Source: Pleodorina starrii (taxonomy: Eukaryota > Chlorophyta > Chlorophyceae > Chlamydomonadales > Volvocaceae). From it: a stretch of 64,000 nucleotides of DNA. Positions 1 to 12,300 of the stretch are shown here, piece after piece (within the stretch, counting starts at the first letter, position 1; each line of letters begins with the position of its first letter). The notes beneath the pieces were generated by a model, which saw nothing but the letters and a program-made list of their open reading frames with translations, was not told where the DNA came from and made no database searches. Where the stretch lies: the NCBI GenBank assembly GCA_030267565.1, contig BRXU01000018.1:1488001-1552000 (forward strand), in the 5' to 3' direction. The position numbers and the translations under genes are program-made.

Positions 1-314
1 GACAACGGGGGCAGCGGGTGCGGCGGGCGCGGCGCGCCATCATGCGCGGCAGACGCTGCGCAGCGCGCGCACAGCACGCATTCGCGATGCCGGCTTGATG
101 CACGCATTCAGGAGAGCTCCAGCTGAGCTGCGGTGACTTGAGCCTCACCAGCCCGAGACACCACTCCCGCAGCGGCAGCGCCGCGGAAGGACAGCAGCTG
201 TCCACATATCGTACGCTTGGGCGACGTCACGGTGTGACTGACCCGCGACCTCGCGACGCCCCTTGACTCGCTTGCTGTTCGCCGACGCCCCGTCCGGAAG
301 CCCGGGTCACTCAC
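1..314. other. Left edge, downstream part of the acidic-protein gene
   Basis: On the minus strand this holds the intron after the third exon of the acidic-protein gene (donor at 314). One or more further exons probably follow. A possible acceptor near 117 (ending CCGCAG on the minus strand) opens a frame that stays open to the window edge. Another lies nearer position 60. I cannot choose between them. Confidence 0.35.
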
Positions 315-3300
315 CTTGTGCGTCGCCGTAAGGCTCCGGGAGTCCAGCGGCGTGGCCGTGGAGCTGCCGTCTAGCGACCTGCGCGGGAGGGCACATCGGG
401 TTGGCCGCACGTCGTACGTCACTTAAGTTCCACACGTGTACATAGCACAAGCCAGGGGCACCAGCCATGGCGCTGTGCCCCTGGCTGCTACACACAGCTA
501 TAGGCGACAGCGCAGCCTCCCTTGACGACACGGCAGGGCTGATGCTTGCAGGCAACACGCACTCCGTTACGTTTACAGCGGGCCGGGGCTTCCCAGCCAA
601 CAGGTATCAGCAGACGCTGGGGCACGATGCACGCGGCCTCGCCGCACCCGCCCTTTGGCCTCACCTGCCGCGCACACCGCCTCTCGCCCGGAGAGTCTGG
701 CCCAGGTCACCGGTGCCCGCCTCCCTTTTTGCCAGCATGCCTCCGAGGTCCACCACGTCCACTGAGCGGCGGTGCCTCGGCCGCCAGCCGCCCGAGCCGT
801 CCAGCTCCATCGTCATCGAGAGCTCGCTGCTGCCGCCGCCAACAGCTGCCAGTGAGTCCCTGCGATGATGCTGCGAGTGCTGGTTCCCCTCGTGCCACTC
901 ATGGTGGTGATGCTGGTGCTGCTGGTTGTGGCTCCTTTTGGCGTCCGTGGGGTACCGCGGCTGGATAATGTTGCGGTCGCGGAGCAGGTCCACGAGGTCT
1001 GCCTCTTCCTCCTCTTCTTCTTCCACCGCATCGTTCTCCTCCACCTCCACAGCGTCGTCGTCGTCCTGCTCGTCCGCCTCTTCGTCGCTGTCGGTATGCC
1101 CGTGCCGGCCGTCCAAGTGAGCGCTACCGGTGCTGCCGCCTCCGCCGCGGACCGGAGGACGCTCGATGAGCCCCGCCGCCGCTGATGCCTCGTGCTCCGC
1201 GCACCCAAAGGGGTTCCTGATGCTGGCAGCGCCGGGCTTGCTGTGGTCGCTGGGCGCTGTCCTGGTTCCCTTGTCGGCTCCGCCGCCAAGCCGTTCCGCC
1301 ATCGTTTTTGCCTGGCGACGCGCCTCCTCCAGCAGAGCTGCCTGGCGGATGGCCGCCAAGGACTGGCCGGTGGTGCGGAGGGTCGAGTTAAGGTCGCAGC
1401 CGCCGCCGCTGCTGCCACGGATGCCAGAGCCGCCTCTCGTGGCTGGTGTAGCCGTGAAGGACGAGCCCCCGTCGTCGCTTGCTGTGGTGGCCGCATCAGA
1501 GGCTGAGCTGCCCGACCCGGCACGGGGACACTCTGGGCCCCCAGCCGCGGCTTCCCGTCTGGCAGAGCCCGGCCCGCCAGCGATTGGGGAATCGTCGTCA
1601 GGCGCGCCGTTCTGGGAAAGGTAACGAGGTCGTGGCAGATGCAGTCCTCCCACCCCGCTGCAGGACTCGGACACCCGGACAGTAAAGTGGGGATCGTCAA
1701 CGCCCTTGGCCGCAGGCGCTGGGGCCGGGGTACGCGCCGCGCTTCCGCTGGTATGAATGCCAGAGGCCTCGACGGTGGTGGAGGTGTATTGCCCCGCGGG
1801 CACGGTTGCTAAAGCGGCACTGCCTAAAGGGACGCCGTCCGCGGCAAAGCCCATGCGTGCGTGGGCTAGCCCGCCCAGGATGCTCTCAGGCTCGTCCCCG
1901 CCGCCACTGCCGCTGTCATCAACCTCATCCGAGATGCCGTCGCCCTCGCCTTCGTCGTCCTCAACAAGGTCGTCCTCATACTCGTCCTCCCACTCGTCGT
2001 GCTGATCATCCTCCTGCTCGTCCGCCGCTGCTGCTGTTGTGCCACCAGGCTCAGGGTCTGACGCAGCGCCAGCAGGCAGCGGCCCATCGGGCTGCGCTGC
2101 TGCTGCATCGGCACTTGACGCGCCTTCTGACCGCTCGAATGTCCCTAGCAGTTGGCGCGCGGCTCCCTCATGGTCATCGTGGTCACCTGAAGCGGCCACC
2201 GGGCGACCGCCAGCGCTGAACAGCCTCTCAAACACGGTCTGGCGCTCCGGGCTGCCGCTGCCCTCCTCGCTCGTCTCCAGGGAGCCCTCCGGATGGTCGC
2301 CGTCGCCATTGCCTTCCCGAGCGCCCTTAGACCCATCACCGCAATAGTCGAGACCCTGGATCACCTGCTGGATAATTTCACTCAGCTTCCCCTTGCTTAT
2401 GTCCACCCGTGCGGAGGAGCTCACTGCCAGGCCCGCAACGTTGTCTGGGCCGGCGCCCGTAGACACGAAGGCCGCCTGCCCACCACCCGGCGCGCCCGCT
2501 CCCGTCGCACTGACACACCGGGGTAGCAGTCCGTCTGCAGCCAGGCTCTCCCCGGCTCCGCTGCTGGCGCCGCCACCGGCCGCTGCGGCCTCGGCCGCAG
2601 GTCCGAAAGCGTCCTCCTCCTCAGCGCCTGCGCCTGCACCAGCGTCGCCGAGCTCATACAACATACTGTCCTCGTCAAATTGCACCGCCTCCTCGTCTTC
2701 TTCCTCCTCCTCGTGCTCCAATGCATCGTGTATAACGACCGGGACCAAGCCGAACCCCGGAATGAATGTCAGGGCCACGTGCTGTGAGCCCGGGCTGCTC
2801 CCCGCGCCTTGCCCGCCGCTGCCCCGCGCCGCGTGTGCCTGCTCGCCGCCAGCATCCACGTCTGTGTGCTGACCACACCCAGCGCCCCGGCCGCTGTCTG
2901 TGGACGCTGCGGCCGCCTCTGCCGCTTGAGGCTTAGGGCTGGTTTGAGCAGATGGCGACCGCTGCAGTGGCTCTGAACGCGGCGACGTGCGGATTGGGAT
3001 GCCGCTCCCGGAGACAGCATAAGTGGAGCCTGCGGTGACGTAAGTGACAGCACTGCGTCGTGATCCGGGTAACGTGAAGGGTACTGCCGGTGAACGTGAA
3101 CGTGAACAGTGAACGGGAACGTGAACGGTACTGCCGCTACGCCAAGGCCTAAAGCCCCGACATGCGACAAACAGACAGGACCGCAGCTTAGGAGGCAGGC
3201 TATGCACGCCATCGTTCCCAAACACCAATATCGAGGCTTCACGCGTGCCATGCATTGCAACGGCGGGAGCTCTTGACCCCGGCCTGCGACCCACCGGAAC

Positions 3301-3736
3301 TTCCTTGCGTCCGCACGCTACGTGACACGCGGCTGGCAGGGCAGCACCTTAGGGCAGCAAAGCGGTGATTCATGGACGCACCTGGCAACATACTGACAAT
3401 CTCCTCGAGTGACAAGCCCGACATGGGCAGGGGTGGTGGTCGCTGCGTGAGGTCAATGTGGATCACATCTGGGTCACTATCGGAACCGCTGGAACGTGTT
3501 TCGTCGGCGTCAGCCTCCACGTTGGGGCGCTCCTCCTCACCGCCTATGGCTGGTACGGACGGACTGGCCATGTTCGTGTCGTTCCTGTTGTCGCCATGTT
3601 CAGATACAGCCTCCCCGGGCGAGGTGGCAGAAGCGGTGACGGGTGCGCCAAACGCACGCAATGCCGCATCAACGTCAATTTCAAAGGGATTCTCTGATAT
3701 ATCCGACCCGCCATCGTCGGAATCCAACTCAGACAT
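315..3736 (-). CDS. Large acidic low-complexity protein, incomplete at its C-terminus
   Basis: I do not recognise the family. Exons on the minus strand are 3736-3382, 3029-665 and 378-315, and the phases (1, 2, 0) join cleanly. The start is the ATG giving MSELDSDDGG. The first exon is Ser/Asp-rich (118 residues). The second is a single 2,365-base open exon with long Glu/Asp runs, Gly/Ala-rich linkers, a His/Gln-rich patch near its end and basic Arg-rich segments. Two short stretches look foldable: one around VDISKGKLSEIIQQVIQGL, and a predicted helix around RQAALLEEARRQAKTMAERL. The exon ends at a good donor (AG, then GTGAGG) and continues in the next exon, so the stop at 661 is not the true end. 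The protein is probably intrinsically disordered. A nuclear scaffold or chromatin role is a guess from composition only. The gene runs off the left edge. Confidence 0.6.
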
Positions 3737-4569
3737 GTTCAGGGTGCTCGATGTAGCGACGTTAGGAACACTCTTGAGCCTTCGTGGACGCCGCGGGAGT
3801 ACAGGGGCAGCCAGCCAGAGGGGAAGCGGCAGGGGGGGACGGGGGATGCAAACCATGAGCCTCAACGTGAAAGCGTCTTGCCAAATATTAAACCGTGACC
3901 TTAGTAAGGTGCCGCATTGCCATCCCGCCCTAGAAACGCAGAACCTGTCATAATCAGGCAAGCATGCCGTTCAAGAGAACCCTCTCAACAACTTTGGGTC
4001 ACCGCATGATGCAAACACCGTGTGCAACCGTATTTTTGGCCGTGGTCTCGCATAGGACCGTTGTGGGTGCGCGTTCCGTTCCCGTTCGAGCGGTAAACAA
4101 CTGAAGCTGACCTTCAACCGACCCGTAACGCCGTCCCAACACTGCGTTCCATGGATACTTACCAAACGACTTCTTGCGTCCGAGCCACGCGCAACTACCG
4201 GTATCGACAGCTAGCCACGCCCATCAACAGCCGAGTTGCCTAGTATGTCGCAGCATCAAGTACTCAACCCGTCCAGATTGCATATGAAGAAACGTACTAT
4301 GAAGCCGAAGGGAAAGGCGCACGACAAATTGGTTCAAGACAGTTTGCAAAGACTCCTACTTTGACCTGGCCAGCGATCAGGGTAAGGAAAGTAGCTGCGC
4401 GCATGACTGCTTCTTCATACACACGTTTTAGGAGCTTGCGCAATCTTCTGGGCCCCCACAATTTCGGAAACCGGCGCCGTACGACGTTTGACCGAAAGCG
4501 TTGTAAAATCAACCTTTTGATGTAGCTGTCTTCCTTGATAACCTGTCATCGCTGCTCACTGTAGACAAC
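3737..4569. promoter_or_regulatory. Divergent intergenic region
   Basis: This separates the start of the minus-strand acidic gene from the plus-strand centrin-like gene and must hold both promoters and leaders. I see no conserved coding frame and no clear TATA box that I would assign. Short open frames on both strands have no family resemblance. Confidence 0.4.
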
Positions 4570-6567
4570 ATGCAGCACCACGCCTCACACGGCACGCTTC
4601 TATTCGGCGGGAACGATAGGTCCTCTGCAAGGCCCAGGGGCCGCGAGCTCACCAAGGACGAAAGTGAAGGCATCTTGTTTGCATTTGAGACTCTAGATGC
4701 GGACCGTTCGGGTCATGTGAGCCGAAAACAACTGAAGGTCTGTAACTGCCACAGCTTCGGGCGCCAGTGACGTAGGCTATCGCATCACTTATCACCAAGC
4801 GCGCGTTCAGGTTGCGCTTAGAGCATTGGGCTTTGACGTCAAAAAGGCGGATGTGGGGGAGCTCCTCGCGCGACACGGCGAGGACCACACCGAGCGCTTG
4901 GACTTCCAGGTATGCAAGCTTACGCGCGGTCGTGCCCAGCGACGCTGCGATGGTGAATGCATTGTGGCCTCCCTTGCATGGCTTTGGGGGCACGGGGTTT
5001 CATCGGGGGTGGTGCACCTCGGGCGGCTGGTGGTGGAGGGGTACCAGGGTACCAGACCAGGCAGCCCAGGGTAACTTCGGCCGGAACGCAGGAAAAGGCA
5101 CCAGGAATGCTGAGCTATGCGGCAATATTTTCTGGGAAGCACACCGGCCGCATTTCGAGCTGCTCTTGCTTGCCACGTTCCCGCCATCAAAATGGCCTTG
5201 CTGACTGGTTTTGGGAGCCGTAAGGCAAAGGGGTATCCAGGTCAGTGTCCCAGCCGGGAGGCTTGATTGCGTCTCCCTTCAATTGCTGAGCCACCCCGGC
5301 GGCCTTTAGCTCAGCGCCCGCAGGGTGTTAGGTCAGGGATGCTGCGTGCAGGTAGTTACGACACGGTTGTCCGTTTACGGTTAGCTGCAGCCGTCTTAAA
5401 ATGTCAGCATTCGGAACTGCCCTGCCATGCCGAGTCATTATCAGTGCTGCCTAGCCTTTTCGACCGCAAACCTGCTGGATGGCGCATAAAACGGCGCATG
5501 AGTCCTCCGTTCCTATCACCACGGTACGCTGGCCTTGCCCTAGCCCCTCACAAAGCGCAAGCACGACACGGGCGCAATCCGGCGCGTGGCACATAAGGCA
5601 GTACGCCGCGCGCTGTCCCTCATTTCGTCCGCAGACTTTCCGCAAGCTTGTTGCGGATCTGCTGTCGCAGCGGAGCGTGCTGGATGAGCACCGCCGGGCC
5701 TTCCAGCTGTTTGACGTCATGGGGCAGGGCGCCATCGACTTCGTGACCCTGAAGCGCGTCGTGCGGAGCCTGGGCCTGGACATCCCCGACGAGGAACTCC
5801 AGGTGCCGTGCCTGGGGCTTACTTTGCTGGGAAGCGGTTGCAAATGCTGCTTGCATCCAGTCCACCATGGCGCCAGCTGAGCGTCAGAACAGCGTTTAAA
5901 GGGCCCCGCTGGCACAGGGCTTGGGGATCGACGTGATACTTGAGGAGGGGTTGGGCTGGGGTACGGCGGGCGCTCCAGTGATCTCGGCAAAGCGGTGGGG
6001 CAGTAAGCTTGACGGGCATATTCATTCAAATAGGACGTGGGACGTGGCGGGCATCTTGCGCTGCCTTAACCAGGGTCAATCCTACAAGCCATGGGCGAGT
6101 CACAGGATGCTAGCGTGCGCACCCTGTTAACGAGGCTCAATCCCGTACATAATTGTCATCCCCGGGCCTGCAATGCCTTTGACTGGTCGCAAACCATTTA
6201 TGTACTGTCCAGCTTCGCCGGCATCCTGCCAGGGGCTTCTGCTTGGAGACAAAAGTAACACGCCAACACCCATCGCGCACGGACACACCGGCCACGTGCT
6301 TAAAGTGGGCGGCAGCAGGCGCCGGCGCCTCTTATCCTGCCATGCATTCGTCCTGTGCGGTATTTCATACTCACGGCTGGCCTCCACCAGTACCCATGTA
6401 CAGCAATACCCATGCCTCCACCAGTACGCATGCTCTCCGCGGCTGAATGCCGCCCCTCTACACCGCTCTCCACGCAACCCCACAACCCACAGGACATGAT
6501 ACACGAATTCGGCAAGGACGGCATGATAACGGAACATGACTGGCTGGCCATCATGAGCGCCGACTGA
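4570..6567 (+). CDS. Divergent centrin-like EF-hand protein (169 aa)
   Basis: Exons are 4570-4737, 4811-4909, 5635-5802 and 6493-6567, all phase 0, giving 169 residues, the same length as the classical algal centrin. The order matches centrin: a basic N-terminus, ELTKDES leading into EF-hand 1 (loop 43-54), then VALRALGFDVKK in EF-hand 2, a linker, RAFQLFDVMGQGAIDF in EF-hand 3 (loop 116-127), and a C-terminal EF-hand 4. Centrins are calcium-binding proteins of basal bodies and contractile fibres. Here only loop 1 is nearly canonical (DADRSGHVSRKQ), and it has Gln at position 12 instead of Glu. Loops 2, 3 and 4 lack most calcium ligands. The protein therefore probably binds little calcium and may be a structural paralogue. 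Family assignment is firm; function is inferred. Confidence 0.85.
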
Positions 6568-6726
6568 CGCGGACATGAAAGAACATGCGTGGACCCTGGA
6601 GGGGACCAGGGGCCCACCGCTTTATAACATTTGCATCATAGTTGGCCGGGGCAATATGGCCAGACCGTAAGCTTCACGCGGCCCAGCCGGCCACCGGGGT
6701 GTTTAGAGGTCGCTTGGGCAGCGCTG

Positions 6727-9142
6727 CTACCGCAGCCGCGTGGACAGGGCGCGCACCGCCAGCGCCAGCTCACGTGGGTCGCTGTCGCGAAGCGCCTGCG
6801 TGTCGACCAGGTCTGGCGGCCACAGCTGGCGCAGCTCCGCCAGGCCTGTGGCACGAAGCAAGGGGGTCGGATGGCTGCCGTGTTTTAGCTGCGTTGTTTG
6901 GATAATACCTGTATATCAACATGTGTTTTGTGTATATGCGCTGCGATTTTCTTTTTCCACCCTATTCTAACCAGGAGCGGTGAGCGGTGCGGTGCAAATA
7001 GGGTCACGTGGGGGCTAGGCACAGTAGAAGCGCTAGGGCCCGGCCGCGCCCTGCTTAATGCCAGGCAGGGCACACGTAGGCAGGTGGGTGGAGATGGATT
7101 GAGAGGGCGGGATAAACCCGATGGCGCGAGCAGGCACTGATACTGTTGGACACACGACATACTGTTGGACACACGACAAACACTTAAACACGACTAACGA
7201 CGGAAGCACGGCAAGCCCACTGCCGCTCACTAACGACGGAAGCACGGCAAGCCCACTGCCGCTCACGTGGTGGTAGTGGTGTTGATGTCGCATCCCATCC
7301 TCTCACCTCGTTCTGTAACTACCCAGGGAAGCCCCGGGTCGTGCGAGATCATTTCCTGCACCACCTCAGGTGGCAGCGCGAAACTGCTCAGCAGCGACAG
7401 GCTGCAGCGGAGCTGCTCCTCCACCTCCACGCGAGGCGCCTCCAGGTAGAGCCTGCTCCAACGGGGGCCAGGCCGCGAGCGTGAGACATGGGACGCGTTT
7501 GCCTTGACGTGCGACTCATTACTCTCCGAAACCACGCAGCCCAAGGGACGTCCAGGATCACAAGTGACGGAAGGAAGGATGCTTATGGGGGAACACCGTT
7601 ACGCCTGCGTGATGTCACATGGGTAGCAGCTGCGGCGGACGGCGGCTTTTATGCGCTTCGCCCGGCGTGCAGCACGCGGGTCACCGCACCTGGGCTCCGT
7701 TGCCACCAAGTGGCTGATGTCGCAGGAGGGGAGCAGCACCTTGAGGCCCGTCAGCCGCTCCACGGCCTCATCCACGCTCATTGCCAACAACTGCAGCAGG
7801 GCGGATGAATGGGAGAGAACAACGGACCCGTCATCAATGCAAGGCGCTACAGTACCTGTAGCAGAGACCTGACTGTTGCCAGAGGGGCCTGTCTGTCGTA
7901 CAGGGAAGCGCGCTCAGGGTGCGCCAGCGACAACCGGTGCGAGAACGTCCCGCCCTCCCTGTCGTACTCACGCCGGGAACTTTGGTGGCCATGACGGCCA
8001 GCGCCTCCGGCGAGATGAGCAGGATGCTCACCAGGGGGCTCCCCCGCGCGCGCATGAGGACCTCAGGCGCAACATCAACCCTGCAAGGTCCCCGACGCAG
8101 TTCGGTCATTGGCTTGCCATGCCGTGTAAAGATACGTGACGGTGTCGAGCTTTCCGCACAGACAGGGATAACGCACGTCGACGTATGCCCTTCGCGCAGC
8201 AGCAGCAGAAGCCCCCGCTGTGCAGTAAGGCGTGTACGCCAAGGCGCTTGGGGGTGACAATACGTCGTGATGCGCGACGGTCGGCGGTCTGCACATGTCG
8301 TAATGTGCTCGACTGCTCTTCTTTCGGCTCACTAGTGGCACGGCGGCGGTAGCACGGCACCGCGGTATAAGAGGTGGGCGCGCAGCGCGGTGATTGGCAC
8401 TCACTTGCGTCCTGCAAGGTAGCCCGTAGTCCCGGGCGTCAGGCGCAGCAGCCACCGATACAGCGCTGCAAACCCACGAGGTTCCTGCAGGGACCCGTGG
8501 GACACACCTCGCCGAGTGGCTTCGCCGCAAATCCATGAACAGCGCAGCTGCAAAAAACAAACGTGCTCGGCCGTGTCCAGACCCGGGACGGCATTGTTGC
8601 AACGGCTTGCTCGTCTCGAATTACCTCGCCCCTCCTCTTCCGACATACGGTATCCAAGGGTCGTACATGATAAGGCATGCTTGCACTGTGACGTAATGAA
8701 TTTTAACTTTGTGGTGGGAGTTCTGAGAAACGCTTCGTGTGTCGAGATTTACCCAAATGCTGGTCGGCCAAAGTGCACTGTGCCCGCAAGCACCCCAACC
8801 TCCCCAACAGCAAGCACAAGTAAATGCAGCCTAGGCTTCCCGACACGGACGCACAGCCCCACTCACCGTGCCCCCTCCAAAGGCATTCTGGGATATCCAA
8901 TTGAGGAAGGAGCTGAAACCGCCCGGCACGCCTTGGGGCCTCTCCAGGTACTCTCTCAGCTCTTCTATGCTACGCCACTTAGAAGGGTCCTTTCGCTCGC
9001 GTTCAGAACCTCCCTCCGACCTCCATAAGGAGCAAGTAAAGGACACAGGCCTCCTCACAACAGTTGATCGTGTAGTAGCCCTAGAGTGTTGTCGGGTAGT
9101 GGTTCGGCCCGCTTTGGGGTTAAACCCTGTCGCGTTAGACAT
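6727..9142 (-). CDS. Probable organelle-targeted helical protein, mTERF-like in texture
   Basis: Six minus-strand exons join in phase: 9142-8867, 8484-8405, 8080-7972, 7790-7690, 7452-7307 and 6845-6727, coding for 276 residues and ending in TAG. The first 40 or so residues are rich in Arg, Thr and Ser and almost free of acidic residues, as in algal transit peptides. The body is alpha-helical with repeated Leu/Pro patterns such as LLISPEALAVMATKVPG, LKVLLPSCDISHLVATEPR and FALPPEVVQEMISHDPGLPW. These resemble the roughly 30-residue helical units of mTERF proteins, which bind nucleic acid in mitochondria and plastids. The match is by texture only; I cannot show a defined mTERF signature. Other helical-repeat families remain possible. 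The gene is divergently paired with the CCAR1-like gene at its 5' end. Confidence 0.6.
7141..7178. repeat. 19-bp tandem duplication
   Basis: The unit TACTGTTGGACACACGACA occurs twice without a gap (7141-7159 and 7160-7178). It lies in the last intron of the minus-strand helical-protein gene. Confidence 0.95.
7193..7264. repeat. 36-bp tandem duplication
   Basis: Two identical 36-base units (7193-7228 and 7229-7264) lie in the same intron as the 19-bp duplication, about 40 bases from the donor of the fifth exon. They are perfect copies, so the duplication is probably recent. Confidence 0.95.
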
Positions 9143-9388
9143 GGAAGATGTTGCGTATCATGACAAACCATGTCAGCGCGCAAAGATAGCACCTAGCGAA
9201 GATACTTGACGGGGCAGTACACACGATCGGTCACTTTTCATGGGACCCGGGGTAGGGGGTACAGCACAGCAACTCAAAAAGCCTCGACGAGAACCGAGAT
9301 TGCAGTTCAGCTTCATGAAGAGCATTTGAAAGCCTGACAGGTGATCACACCTTGCAAAAGAAATGCTTTAGGTTCGACGAGTGGCAAA
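9143..9388. promoter_or_regulatory. 246-bp divergent promoter
   Basis: This is the whole space between the ATG of the minus-strand helical-protein gene and the ATG of the CCAR1-like gene. Both promoters and both leaders must fit here unless upstream exons exist. I see no clear TATA box. Confidence 0.5.
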
Positions 9389-12300
9389 ATGGACGGCTAC
9401 AACCAATACGGATCGTATGGGCAGGGCAGACCTCAGTCCTACGGACAAAATGCCCAGCAGACTCATGCCTATGGTGGCTCTGGAGGACAACAGGTCAGGA
9501 GAATGGCCTCGGAAATCTCAGCTGCGTCACCTGAAATTTGACAAACCTGACAATTGCAGCAAGACAGCACTGCTTTGATCTCAAATGCAGCGACCCGAAG
9601 ACACCTCAGAAAGGCTTGGTCGTGTTCCTCACCGCAGGCGGCCGGGCAGCAGGCGACTGGAGCTTACGGACAAAGCCAGCCCAATTATGGAGCGGTAAGT
9701 ATAGATTGGTCATTATGTAAGAGAGTTGCGTTGGCCAGATCAAGGAAAGGCGGGACTTATGTCGTCAAGATCACGCCGCCGTGAGTGCGCCCTTTCCCAC
9801 TGGTAATCACGCCTGGGCTCATTGGTGACAGGGCTACGGCGCTGGTGGCACGTCGGCAGGCTACTCTGGGCCTGGTTCGGGGTACCAGGCGCAACACGGT
9901 GAGCAACCATGGGCGGTAACTCGGGTGCCCCGCTGGCAGTAGGCCTTACCAGAGTTGCCGCAAGTAGAGAACCGCGAGCGGCTGTCGAACGCAGGCTCCT
10001 ACGGCTCGGCCACTGGGACCGGAGGCTCCGCTGGCAGTTACGGAGCTTCCGGTGCGGGCAGCGCCTACGGGTCCAGCTCCGCTCCCTACGGGACGAGCGG
10101 CGCCGGCAGCACCGCAGCAGCCCCATATGGTGCCAGCGGTGGCGCTCCGAACTACAGTTCCTCCGCGGCGGCGCCCACTTACGGCGCCGGAACCGGCTCA
10201 GCACCCTCGACCTACCAGCAAACGCAGGGCGGCTACTCCGCCAACGCCAGCGGCAACTACGGCGCCGGCGCAGCCAGCAGCAGCTACCCCGCTGCCGGTG
10301 CGAGCGCGGCATACGGTGCAGGCACGTCCTCGTATGGCACGGGCGGCGCAGGTGCTTACGGCGCCACCGGATCGAACGCAGCCGCAGGCGCGGGCGGCGC
10401 CCGGCCCGCGGCCGCGGGCGGCTACGGCGCCGGCGCAGGCTCCGGGACCGGCGCCGGCGCCAGCGCCTCGACAGCGGGGGCCGGCACCTCCGCAGGCACA
10501 AACTTTGGCACCTATGGCGCATCCGGGGCGGGGGCCTCGCAGTCCGTGCCTGGTCTGTACGGCTCGACGACCGGGACGGGCACGACCACGCGGCCGGGCG
10601 GAGCGGCTGCCCAGGCTCTGGCGCACATGCCCGCGGACCAGCAGAGCAAGCTCGTGAGCATGGTGCAGCAGCAGGTGGGTGGCTGGGTGCCCGGCTGGAT
10701 GGGTGGATGGGAGTCCGGGGTGGGCTCGCCGGAGTTGCGTCGGAATTCTTGACAACGGTCTCCTTCGCTGACCAACATGTCTTTCACGAAGGCTAGCTGC
10801 GAGCGCGGGCGTTGGTCGTGAACCGTGAGAAATAACTCTCCCGCCAGGCCCTCCAGGGCCCACAACACGCTGGGTTTGGTCTTTGTCGGCGCACTTGGCA
10901 GCAGCCCGGGATGTGCCGAGAAGGTCACTTCCACCCTTTGCTCTGTACGCGACCGCCCATGCAGAGCGCCTATGGCCAGTCCGGGAGCAGCGGAGCGGGC
11001 ACACAGTCCAGCTACGGCCAGCAGCAGCCGACGGGACAGCAGCCGGCGGCGACGCAGCAGCCAACGGGACAGTACGGAGCGTACGGCCAGAGCGCGGGCG
11101 CAGGCGTTAGCGGGGCTGCTGGCTCGGGGGGTCAGCAGAGCGGCGCGAGCGCATACGGTGCAGGCGCGCAGCGGACGTACGGTGCCGTACCAACGGCCGG
11201 CGGCGGTCCCACCAGCCAGGCGGGCGGTAGCTACGGTGCACAGCCGCAGACGTCAGCGTACGGCACGAGCGGCAGCCAGCAGCCGGCTGCTGCCGGCTAC
11301 GGCAGCAGCGCCTCGGCGTACGGCTCTGCGCCAAGTCAGCAGGCGGGGTACGGCAGCGCGTCGCAGCAGCAGAGCGCCTACGGCGCGGCGGCCGCGACGG
11401 GTCAGCAGAGCGCATATGGCCAGCAGCCGGCGGGCCAGCAGAGCGCCTACGGCGCGACGGCGGCGCAGCAGTCCGCCGCCGCCGTGCCCGGTCTCGGCGG
11501 CTCGACGCAGCCGACCAGCACGTACGGCGGATCGTATGGCGCTGCAGGCTCCGCTTACGGCGGCGGCGCCGCCGGCGCCGGCAGCTCCCAGCCTGTCGGC
11601 GGCTCGAGGCCGGGAACCTACGGCGCAGCGGCCCAGCAGCCGCCGACCGTTGGTGGGGCCGGCGGCGGCGTATCCAACCACTCGGCGCCGCCGGGTCTGC
11701 AGGCAGGTAGCGGTGGCAGCAGCGCCTACGGTGCGACACGCCAGGCTGGGCCGTCGGCGGGACAGCAGGTGCGTCGGCCGCTGTGCCCGCAGGCTTTGTA
11801 TTCGATGTCGGAGGTGGGAGAGGGTCAGTGGCAGGCCTGGACGAGGCCTGGGATTTGTTGGGGATGTCTGGGGCTGGGGCTGTGCCGCTGCGGATCCGCG
11901 ATTCGCTTGAGCCAAGAGGTCGCGTTTCAGCCGTTACAGCCGCGGGGGCCGCAAGGTGTGGGTATGGGTGCCCAGGTCAGGGCAGCCCAGGGTGGGCATT
12001 GTCCGCTGGGCGCGGCGTGGAAGAGCGGGGCAAGTGCTGTGGTGGGTGCGTGTGTTGTGCCAGGGCGCCGCGCTGACCCGCCCGCGGCCGACCCGGGGTC
12101 TCGGGATGGTGGTCCTGTCACTGAAGGGCTGTGGTTGCTGCCCTACGCTGTTGATGCCTTCCTGGGTTCCGGGAGTTGGGGTGCTTCGGGAGGCCGTCCC
12201 AACCCTGACACAGAAGAGAGCCCTCAGCAATGTCACCACGCTGTCTTGCCTGGAAAGGCTTCGCGGCCCCTGCTGTGCAATCGAGCCGTGGTCGTAATCG

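Noticed and set aside
7141..7264. CRISPR-like direct repeats
   Set aside because: The copies are head to tail without spacers and lie in a nuclear intron.
10198..11064. Minus-strand and alternative-frame open frames over the Gln/Gly/Tyr repeats
   Set aside because: Simple repeats leave all six frames open. Only the plus frame with AYG units joins in phase to the conserved CCAR1 domains.
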